From contig CAMWWW010000165.1 of NCBI GenBank assembly GCA_947178015.1, positions 1-5,721 of the forward strand: a DNA stretch of 5,721 nt, in the 5' to 3' direction. Position 1 is the stretch's first letter; each line of letters begins with the position of its first letter. The notes under the pieces were generated by a model that worked only from the letters and a program-made list of their open reading frames with translations, was not told where the DNA came from and did no database searches. Below are positions 1 through 5,378 of the stretch, in pieces. This stretch comes from an uncultured Clostridia bacterium. Its GTDB lineage: Bacteria; Bacillota; Clostridia; Lachnospirales; Lachnospiraceae. Position numbers and translations under genes: made by a program.

Positions 1-880
1 CTCGAAACGTCCACTTTACTTTTTAATTGTCGGCTGCTTTGTAAATATAGCTCTTGACCTTTTATTTGTCGTAGTTTTTCATATGGGTGTTGCCGGAGCT
101 GCATGGGCCACCATACTCTCGCAGTTTGTCAGCGCTGTTATGGTTCTCTATGTTCTGGCTCATACAAGAGAATCCTATCGCCTGATGCTTCGCAGCCTTC
201 GTCTAAACTATCCGATGTTAAGACGGATCATTCAGATTGGTTTTCCTGCGGGTCTTCAATCTGTTATGTATTCTGTCTCCAATGTTGTGATACAGGCAGG
301 CGTAAATGGATTAGGCACAGACACCGTCGCAGCATGGACAGCCTACGGAAAAATAGATGGTATTTTTTGGATGACCATCAATGCCTTTGGGATCTCCATC
401 ACTACTTTTGTCGGGCAAAACTTTGGCGCCCAGAAACTGGATCGCGTCCGCAAGGGAATCGGCACCTGTCTCGCGATGGCATTTGCCGCCTCTATACTTT
501 TAAGTACCTTTATCTATACGGCGGGAGGCGCCATTCTGCGGCTTTTTACAACCGACGCCGCGGTCAGTCAAATAGGTCTTGAAATTGTACACTTCCTAGT
601 GCCTACCTTCTTCACTTATGTGTGTATCGAGATATTGTCCGGCGCCCTTCGCGGAACCGGCGACTGCTGGATTCCTATGGCAATGACCTGTCTTGGCGTC
701 TGTGTTCTCCGCGTGATCTGGATTGTATTTGTCGCACCGATAAAACCCACTATTTTCATGGTATCGTTCTGTTATCCGCTGACATGGGTTGTCACCTCTA
801 TCTTATTTATACTATACTATAAGTTGTTTAGTCACCTAAGCAGCCGGAAAATAAAATCTTATAGCAATCAAAATGAGTAG
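1..880 (+). CDS. MATE family efflux transporter (5' truncated by window edge)
   Basis: This is an integral membrane antiporter of the MATE family, which exports organic cations and drugs using a Na+ or H+ gradient. The reading frame is open from base 2 (base 1 is the last base of a preceding codon), so the ATG at base 83 is internal and the true start lies outside the window. About 292 residues are visible, against a usual length near 450. The first visible part has the family pattern NIALD (from base 44) followed by GVAGAAWAT (from base 86). The second MatE half begins near base 238 with GFPAGLQSVMYS and continues with GQNFGAQ (from base 412). Several long hydrophobic helices follow, for example around bases 469-560, 589-640 and 685-830, and the protein ends in a short polar tail. 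The stop codon lies inside the terminator hairpin. The exact substrate cannot be read from sequence. The family call is firm. Confidence 0.93.
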   Translation, partial: SKRPLYFLIVGCFVNIALDLLFVVVFHMGVAGAAWATILSQFVSAVMVLYVLAHTRESYRLMLRSLRLNYPMLRRIIQIGFPAGLQSVMYSVSNVVIQAGVNGLGTDTVAAWTAYGKIDGIFWMTINAFGISITTFVGQNFGAQKLDRVRKGIGTCLAMAFAASILLSTFIYTAGGAILRLFTTDAAVSQIGLEIVHFLVPTFFTYVCIEILSGALRGTGDCWIPMAMTCLGVCVLRVIWIVFVAPIKPTIFMVSFCYPLTWVVTSILFILYYKLFSHLSSRKIKSYSNQNE

Positions 881-917
881 GGAGAAACGGCTCCCTACTC
901 GCTTAAATTTTTATTTT
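875..917. terminator. Bidirectional intrinsic terminator between MATE gene and GNAT gene
   Basis: A perfect 10-bp inverted repeat (GAGTAGGGAG at 875-884, CTCCCTACTC at 891-900) has a 6-base loop. On the + strand it is followed, after a short A/T-rich spacer, by T runs starting at 908. On the minus strand the stem is followed by ATTTTGATT. It sits exactly between two convergent genes, so it probably stops transcripts from both sides. The left arm contains the MATE stop codon (878-880). Confidence 0.85.
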
Positions 918-1435
918 AATTTTTTGGAAAGATATAAAACTAGATCATCGTCATTTTTGCATATGCCATATTGCTTGCATACCTCATCGTGATACCAAAC
1001 CCCCGAACCATCTGGTATATAGCCGCGCTTTACATACATTCGCTGCGCTTTTCCATAGCCGCTGTGAAGTCCCACACCAAGATAAACCATATCGGCATAT
1101 TCCGCAGCTATTTTCTCTGCGGTGTCCATCAAGCAAGTCCCCACACCATTATTTCGATATTTCTCCAACACTCCAAAATCAATTAATTCTGGGTAGCCTT
1201 TTCCTCCAAATGCACCCCACGGGCTATTGGGATAAATATTGATATATCCAATCGGCTTGCCGCAATATTCTGCAACCAATGCGATTGCTTTTCCTGAGGC
1301 CTGATCTTCCAGTCTTTTTTTATACTTCTCGACAGATACAGACCATCCCTGCTCAATCTCGCTCTCTGTGATTGCCTGCGCATCCTCCTCTTTCATAGAG
1401 CGAATAATCCGATGATCTTGTGAAAAATAAACCAT
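911..1435 (-). CDS. GNAT family N-acetyltransferase
   Basis: This 174-residue cytoplasmic protein is predicted to move the acetyl group of acetyl-CoA to an amine of an unknown substrate. It has the single-domain GNAT layout. The N-terminal strand and helix (IIRSMKEEDA, about residues 10-19) lead to a central strand GYINIY (63-68). Next is the acetyl-CoA pyrophosphate loop DFGVLEKYRNNGVG (86-99), with R94-x-x-G97-x-G99. The C-terminal half contains QRMYVKRGY (131-139) and GVWY (145-148), typical of the last strands. The length is normal for the family. The ATG at 1435 is preceded by GGGAG at 1446-1450 (10 bases away), which supports this start. The gene starts 50 bases after malQ with no hairpin between them, so it may be the distal gene of a malQ transcript. 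No separate promoter is evident. Substrate is not recognisable; small-molecule or protein acetylation are both possible. Confidence 0.88.
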   Translation of the reverse strand: MVYFSQDHRIIRSMKEEDAQAITESEIEQGWSVSVEKYKKRLEDQASGKAIALVAEYCGKPIGYINIYPNSPWGAFGGKGYPELIDFGVLEKYRNNGVGTCLMDTAEKIAAEYADMVYLGVGLHSGYGKAQRMYVKRGYIPDGSGVWYHDEVCKQYGICKNDDDLVLYLSKKLK

Positions 1436-1485
1436 TTTATAATCACTCCCATTCGTTCTCTCTTAATTCTTAATCGCTCTTTTTC

Positions 1486-2958
1486 TTATCGGCCATACAG
1501 CCTTGTCAGACCCCGTATGTTACCCGCAAGCTCCGTGCTGCATTGATCCTTCTTAAGTCTCCACTTCCAATTGTCTCCTAGTGTGGATGGTGTATTCATG
1601 CGCGCCTCTCCTCCCATCTCCAGATAATCCTGAATAGGAATGATCGCTGTGTCTGCCACACTGGCAAGAGCAGCCCGGACAAATGCCGTCGTCACATGTT
1701 CTTTCTCTGTAATAGCAAGATAGCGATCGGCATACTCTCTTGACGCCTCATCCATCTGCCCATACCAGCTCTTAGTGGTATCGTTGTCATGTGTCCCTGT
1801 GTACACCACACAATTTTGCGTATATGTGTGGGGAAGATAATTGCTCTCTTCTCTTGGATCAAATGCAAATTGAAGAACCTTCATACCCGGAAAACCTGTC
1901 TTTTTTACCAGCTCCAGCACAGAATCTGTGAGAAAGCCTAAATCCTCCGCAATTACCGGCCTATCGCCAAGTGTTTTTTTCATCATTTCAAAAATATCAT
2001 ACCCCGGTCCTTTTTCCCAATGTCCATACTCTGCCGTTTTATCCCCATACGGAATTGCATAATATTCATCGAAACCTCGAAAATGATCAATCCGCACAAT
2101 ATCATACAACTCAAAGCAGTAGCGCAGACGCTTCATCCACCAGCTATATCTTGTTTCCTTATGATATTCCCAATTATAGAGCGGGTTCCCCCACAACTGG
2201 CCCGTGACGGAAAATCCATCCGGCGGACAGCCCGCGACTAATGTAGGCACGCCTGCCTCATCAAGCCGAAACAGCTCCTTGCGCGCCCATGTATCCGCGC
2301 TGTCCAGAGCGACATAGATTGGAATATCTCCAACAATCTGAACCCCTCTCTGGTTTGCATAGCTTTTTAATTCGATCCATTGTTTTTTAAATTCATACTG
2401 CTGAAACTGATAAAACGCGATCTCATCCTTAAGCTCTGCCCTATAGCGCTCCATCGCTTCTGGTGTGCGGAGCTTAATATCCTCCTCCCACTCCAGCCAG
2501 CTTTTTCCATCAAATCGATCCTTTATCGCCATATAGAGGGCATAATCCTCCAACCACTCTGCATTGTCCCTCAAAAATTCATTGTAAGCTGGGCGCACGG
2601 ACTCCCGAAAGCGCTCAAATGCTTTCTTAAGTACCCCAAAACGCGAGAGATAGATTTTCTCATAATCCACATACTCAGGATGGCTGCCAAAATCACATTC
2701 CGCAGCTTCTTCTCTAAGAAGCAGCCCCTCCTCCACCAGTCTTTCCAGATCAACATAATATGGATTTCCCGCAAAGGTCGAAAAAGACTGATATGGCGAG
2801 TCGCCGTATCCCGTAGGCCCCAGCGGAAGAATCTGCCACAGCTTCTGTCCTGCCTCCTTCAAAAAATCCACAAAATGGTATGCCTCCTTAGAAAAGGCGC
2901 CTATCCCATATGCAGAAGGGATGCTGGACACAGCCATTAAAATTCCACTTCTTCTCAT
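1486..2958 (-). CDS. malQ: 4-alpha-glucanotransferase (amylomaltase, GH77)
   Basis: This cytoplasmic enzyme moves maltosyl and longer alpha-1,4-glucan segments between oligosaccharides and releases glucose. It works in maltodextrin and glycogen use. From the ATG at 2958 it is 490 residues, the normal GH77 length. The N-terminus reads RRSGILMAVSSIPS, then GDSPYQ near residue 53. Further landmarks are GDIPIYVALDSADTW (about 210-224), the nucleophile motif VRIDHFRGF (Asp291), the acid/base motif VIAEDLG (Glu338), and TGTHDNDTT with the third catalytic acid Asp391. All three catalytic acids are present. A TTG at 2970 would add four residues, and an in-frame TGA lies at 2995-2997. I prefer the ATG because the homologous N-terminus begins at MRRSG. 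Neither start has a good Shine-Dalgarno sequence nearby. The ATG overlaps the stop of a short upstream ORF as ATGA, which suggests translational coupling. No other maltodextrin genes lie in the window. Confidence 0.95.
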   Translation of the reverse strand: MRRSGILMAVSSIPSAYGIGAFSKEAYHFVDFLKEAGQKLWQILPLGPTGYGDSPYQSFSTFAGNPYYVDLERLVEEGLLLREEAAECDFGSHPEYVDYEKIYLSRFGVLKKAFERFRESVRPAYNEFLRDNAEWLEDYALYMAIKDRFDGKSWLEWEEDIKLRTPEAMERYRAELKDEIAFYQFQQYEFKKQWIELKSYANQRGVQIVGDIPIYVALDSADTWARKELFRLDEAGVPTLVAGCPPDGFSVTGQLWGNPLYNWEYHKETRYSWWMKRLRYCFELYDIVRIDHFRGFDEYYAIPYGDKTAEYGHWEKGPGYDIFEMMKKTLGDRPVIAEDLGFLTDSVLELVKKTGFPGMKVLQFAFDPREESNYLPHTYTQNCVVYTGTHDNDTTKSWYGQMDEASREYADRYLAITEKEHVTTAFVRAALASVADTAIIPIQDYLEMGGEARMNTPSTLGDNWKWRLKKDQCSTELAGNIRGLTRLYGR

Positions 2959-3020
2959 ACTTTGTACCAAACACCAAGCAAATTTGCCCGCATTTCATCC
3001 TTTCTTCTATTTTCTTCCAT
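2955..3020 (-). CDS. Possible 21-codon leader ORF coupled to malQ
   Basis: A short ORF starts at ATG 3020 and encodes MEENRRKDEM then RANLLGVWYKV. It is preceded by GGAG at 3026-3029 with 5 bases of spacing, a good ribosome site. An internal ATG at 2993 also has AGAAAGGA upstream. Its TGA (2955-2957) overlaps the malQ ATG (2956-2958) as ATGA, the classic layout for translational re-initiation, and malQ lacks its own ribosome site. Whether the peptide itself matters is unknown. The ORF could be a by-product of a repeat-derived leader. It is too short to judge by composition. Confidence 0.35.
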   Translation of the reverse strand: MEENRRKDEMRANLLGVWYKV

Positions 3021-3092
3021 TCCTGCTCCATTTCTAAGATGCGAAATCACCCAAGAGAATTCTGAACTCACACCTTATGGAAACTTACCTAT

Positions 3093-3121
3093 AGTATACA
3101 CATCCAATTACAATACTTCAA
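3093..3121 (-). promoter_or_regulatory. Candidate sigma-A promoter for malQ
   Basis: On the minus strand TTGAAG (3116-3121) is separated by 17 bases from TATACT (3093-3098), a good match to the housekeeping -35/-10 pattern at ideal spacing. Transcription would start near 3086, giving a leader of about 130 nt before malQ. It lies downstream of the rubrerythrin terminator, so malQ and the GNAT gene would form their own unit. Confidence 0.55.
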
Positions 3122-3124
3122 GTA
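3114..3124. promoter_or_regulatory. 11-bp palindrome over the malQ -35 element
   Basis: TACTTCAAGTA is a perfect inverted repeat (5-bp arms around a central C) that covers the candidate -35 hexamer at 3116-3121. Its position would suit a repressor or activator dimer, but the arms are short and I cannot assign a regulator. Confidence 0.25.
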
Positions 3125-3237
3125 AAAACTACTCTATTTACAGATACTTTTACTCCATATCTAACCCGTTCAAGCAGGCTTCTTCTCCATGTACTATGCG
3201 CCTCTTTTGTGGCATATCCCAATAAAAAGATCGGGAC

Positions 3238-3286
3238 AAAAAACCGGCATACTGCATTTCCTTTACAGCAAATCGCAGTATGCCAA
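3238..3286 (-). terminator. Intrinsic terminator of the rubrerythrin transcript
   Basis: Read on the minus strand, GGCATACTGC (3275-3284) pairs perfectly with GCAGTATGCC (3246-3255) across a 19-base loop. Two further U-G wobble pairs (3285-3286 with 3244-3245) extend the stem to 12 pairs. It is followed at once by six T (3238-3243). It begins 33 bases after the rubrerythrin stop and closes the perR-mcp-rbr block. Confidence 0.85.
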
Positions 3287-3318
3287 TTACAACAAATCTC
3301 TATTTCCTCAGCAAATGA

Positions 3319-3873
3319 TTAATAATTTGTTTCACTTATCTCAAAATAACTCTGCGGATGGTTACATACAGGACATGCTTCAGGAGCCTTAGTTCCAACA
3401 ATAATATGTCCGCAATTACGGCACTCCCAAACCTTCACCTCACTCTTTTCAAACACGGCCATTGCCTCCACATTGCTCAAAAGGGCACGATAGCGCTCTT
3501 CATGATGCTTTTCAATTGCTCCAACCATGCGGAATTTTGCAGCCAGCTCCGGGAAACCCTCCTCCTCGGCTGTCTTTGCAAAATCCTCATACATATCTGT
3601 CCATTCAAAATTTTCGCCGTCTGCCGCTGCACCAAGATTATCCGCTGTACTTCCAATTCCATTTAATTCTTTAAACCAAAGCTTTGCATGTTCCTTCTCA
3701 TTGTCCGCCGTTTTCAAAAACATCGCCGCAATCTGCTCAAACCCTTCTTTTTTTGCAGCAGAAGCGAAATAGGTATATTTATTTCTCGCCTGTGACTCTC
3801 CGGCAAATGCCGCCTCAAGATTTTTCTCTGTCTGTGTTCCAGAATACTTATTTTGGATTTTTGCTTTGTCCAT
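3319..3873 (-). CDS. rbr: Rubrerythrin (NADH-linked peroxidase of anaerobes)
   Basis: This cytoplasmic non-haem diiron protein reduces hydrogen peroxide to water with electrons passed through its rubredoxin site, protecting anaerobes from oxygen. At 184 residues it has the usual two-domain build. The N-terminal ferritin-like bundle carries the iron ligands: Glu26 in FAGESQAR, Glu59 and His62 in ETTxxH-like form (DNEKEHA), Glu90 and Asp93 in EWTDMY, and Glu121 and His124 in IEKHHEER. The C-terminal rubredoxin domain has Cys151-x2-Cys154 and Cys167-x2-Cys170. Asp93 stands where the Desulfovibrio protein has Glu97; I believe this occurs in other clostridial rubrerythrins. The ATG at 3873 follows AGGAGG (3885-3890) at a slightly long 11-base spacing. 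It lies 51 bases after the chemoreceptor stop with no terminator between, so it may be read from the upstream genes, from its own promoter, or both. PerR control is plausible from family knowledge and from the neighbouring regulator. Confidence 0.97.
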   Translation of the reverse strand: MDKAKIQNKYSGTQTEKNLEAAFAGESQARNKYTYFASAAKKEGFEQIAAMFLKTADNEKEHAKLWFKELNGIGSTADNLGAAADGENFEWTDMYEDFAKTAEEEGFPELAAKFRMVGAIEKHHEERYRALLSNVEAMAVFEKSEVKVWECRNCGHIIVGTKAPEACPVCNHPQSYFEISETNY

Positions 3874-3890
3874 TGTCTACACGTCCTCCT

Positions 3891-3918
3891 ATTATATATG
3901 ATTTGTTTTATAGCTCAA
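3891..3918 (-). promoter_or_regulatory. rbr: Promoter-like sequence before rubrerythrin
   Basis: On the minus strand TTGAGC (3913-3918) and a perfect TATAAT (3891-3896) are 16 bases apart. The -10 directly touches the AGGAGG site at 3885-3890, so a normal start near 3884 would leave the ribosome site out of the transcript. An alternative -10, TATAAA at 3907-3912, would keep it but lacks a good -35. The true start is therefore uncertain. Confidence 0.35.
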
Positions 3919-3924
3919 GCATAA
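3908..3924. promoter_or_regulatory. Imperfect inverted repeat centred on the rbr -35
   Basis: TTATAGCTCAAGCATAA has outer arms TTAT and ATAA and an inner GCT/AGC pair, out of register by one base. It covers the candidate -35 TTGAGC. The outer arms resemble the TTATAAT half-sites of a PerR box, but the half-sites are 17 bp end to end instead of 15 and only about five of seven positions match in each half. It is a weak operator candidate. Confidence 0.2.
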
Positions 3925-5358
3925 CTACTCAAAAATACGAATTTGTTCTTTTGTGAGCGCCTCAATAATATGTATTAATGTCTGAAAATCTGAGAGCAGC
4001 TCATTCGAACAACATTCTGCATTATGGTAGATCTGCTGCAAATCTATCGCATCCTTCGAGTGGACAGCCGCCAGCATTTCTGATCCATAAGAATGAAATT
4101 CCTTATGCTTTATATCAAGGCGATCCCAAATTTTTTTCACCGTCGGATTCACTGGCGAAAAATTATAATAAAATCGTCCCATTCCACATTTTGTGCAATC
4201 TGTCTGAAGTACCTTCACTTTTCCAGTCTGCGCTATATCCTTTAAGGTGCGCAGCCAATTTTTATGTGCATCAATCGCGCTGTACAGGCAGTCAATCACA
4301 ATCTGGTTATCCAACATATAAAAGGCATCCTGTGTCATAGCCCCTATTATCTTCACAGACTCTTGCAAATGCTCCTCAATCCTCTTAGATGGTTCCACAA
4401 GCTCTGCGATCGAATGACTGGAAACAGCAAGATTATTTGTATTCTCATTAAGACTTTGACATTCCTCATTCACTTGCTGCACTTGCTGATCCAACTTATT
4501 CATAGAGCTGCTTATCTCTTGGCTGACCGCAGCCAAAGAAGATACCGAATCTGTGATATGCTCCATATCTGTACGGTTGCTTCTGGTGATTCGCCACAAA
4601 TCCTGAAGATTTTCATTCATCTGCTCCAACTCAGATATCGTGGAATCTACACTGTGAGAACTTTTTTCAGAAGCATCTTGAATACTGGCAATAAAATCTC
4701 CCATTCTTCCTGTCAACGCTTTTGTTTTATCTGCAAGACCACGGATCTCATCTGCGACAATAGCAAATCCCTTCCCTGACTCTCCGGCATGAGCGGCTTC
4801 TATAGAAGCATTGAGTGCCAATAGATTCGTTTTATTCGAAATGCCGTTAATCGCCTCAATCGCCTCATGCATATGTTGGATCACCTCAAATAACCCATAC
4901 ATATCTTCCTTCATGGTACCAGCAGTAGCGATAGCAGCGGCAGACAATTCGGTAATGGCAGTGAGATCACTCTCACAATTACGGATATCCTTCATAATCT
5001 TGCCAGAATCATCGGAAAGCTCGATAATCGTCGTTGTCAGATTTTCGTGCGCCTTTGATACTTCAGAAGCAATATGGGCAGTGGATTTTGTTGAGCCGCT
5101 AATAGCGTTTACGGCAACCGCTATGGATGCATTGATCTCCTCCACCGTCTTAGCGTTTGCTTCCAATGTCAGATCCATAGCACTCATATGTATCACAGCA
5201 TCCATAAGCTTGACAACCGCTTGTTCAAACTTCTTTCTTCCTTTTAACAAACGCTGATGAATCTCATTTAATTTTTCGTTTTCCGGCTTATATTCCATAT
5301 CAATAAGCCTCGAAATCGACTCAATAGCAGAATTTGAAGCCTTCTTTCTCAAAGCCAT
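3925..5358 (-). CDS. Soluble methyl-accepting chemotaxis protein with C-terminal CZB zinc domain
   Basis: This 477-residue chemoreceptor should signal to CheA/CheW from the cytoplasm. It has no transmembrane segment, no PAS or HAMP domain, and a charged helical N-terminus (about residues 1-80). The long coiled-coil signalling domain spans about 80-330, with the highly conserved hairpin tip at about 168-212 (NLLALNASIEAAHAGE then GKGFAIVADEIRGLA). The C-terminus (about 350-465) is a CZB chemoreceptor zinc-binding domain: His365 in DAHKNW, Cys391 in CGMGRFYY, and His418 and His422 in HKEFH match the family's three-His/one-Cys zinc site. In characterised CZB proteins the zinc-cysteine reacts with oxidants such as hypochlorous acid or responds to zinc. 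Cys388 adds a CxxC with Cys391. No C-terminal CheR-docking pentapeptide is seen. The ATG at 5358 follows GGAAAGGA (5368-5375). It starts 20 bases after the perR stop, so the two are probably one operon. Ligand or oxidant is inferred, not shown. Confidence 0.93.
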   Translation of the reverse strand: MALRKKASNSAIESISRLIDMEYKPENEKLNEIHQRLLKGRKKFEQAVVKLMDAVIHMSAMDLTLEANAKTVEEINASIAVAVNAISGSTKSTAHIASEVSKAHENLTTTIIELSDDSGKIMKDIRNCESDLTAITELSAAAIATAGTMKEDMYGLFEVIQHMHEAIEAINGISNKTNLLALNASIEAAHAGESGKGFAIVADEIRGLADKTKALTGRMGDFIASIQDASEKSSHSVDSTISELEQMNENLQDLWRITRSNRTDMEHITDSVSSLAAVSQEISSSMNKLDQQVQQVNEECQSLNENTNNLAVSSHSIAELVEPSKRIEEHLQESVKIIGAMTQDAFYMLDNQIVIDCLYSAIDAHKNWLRTLKDIAQTGKVKVLQTDCTKCGMGRFYYNFSPVNPTVKKIWDRLDIKHKEFHSYGSEMLAAVHSKDAIDLQQIYHNAECCSNELLSDFQTLIHIIEALTKEQIRIFE

Positions 5359-5378
5359 CCTGATCTGTCCTTTCCATC

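Larger units (their letters stand above)
2959..3318 (-). other. Gene-poor region: rbr 3' end, promoter and leader of malQ
   Basis: These 360 bases contain no convincing full-length gene. In minus-strand order they hold the rubrerythrin terminator (3238-3286), about 115 bases with no recognised signal, a candidate malQ promoter (3093-3121), a leader of about 130 nt, and a 21-codon ORF ending on the malQ start. A 10-bp perfect palindrome GCAAATTTGC lies at 2978-2987 inside the short ORF. An 87-codon stop-free frame also crosses the region on the + strand, but it has no ribosome site and begins within malQ, so I do not call it a gene. The block may be a dispersed intergenic repeat; that is only an impression. 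Confidence 0.5.

Noticed and set aside
1436..1485. A terminator or promoter between malQ and the GNAT gene
   Set aside because: No G/C-rich hairpin with a T tract and no -35/-10 pair was visible; only the GNAT ribosome site stands out.
2380..2940. A 186-codon + strand frame opposite malQ
   Set aside because: It is a shadow of malQ, whose catalytic motifs and full length fix the real frame on the minus strand.
2968..2970. TTG at 2970 as the malQ start
   Set aside because: It adds only four residues before the conserved MRRSG N-terminus and has no better ribosome site than ATG 2958.
2978..2987. GCAAATTTGC palindrome as a LacI-family (MalR-like) operator
   Set aside because: Such operators usually have a central CG and longer symmetry. 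This 10-bp palindrome lies inside the leader, far downstream of the candidate promoter, and may be chance.
2962..3225. An 87-codon open frame on the + strand across the malQ upstream region
   Set aside because: It begins with TTG inside the malQ start region, has no ribosome site, runs antisense to a promoter and leader, and shows no recognisable domain. It is better explained as a stop-free shadow, perhaps of a repeat.
4264..5257. Long + strand open frames opposite the chemoreceptor (4264-4779, 4811-5257)
   Set aside because: They are antisense to a clearly coding MCP with conserved motifs; their length follows from its regular heptad codon use.
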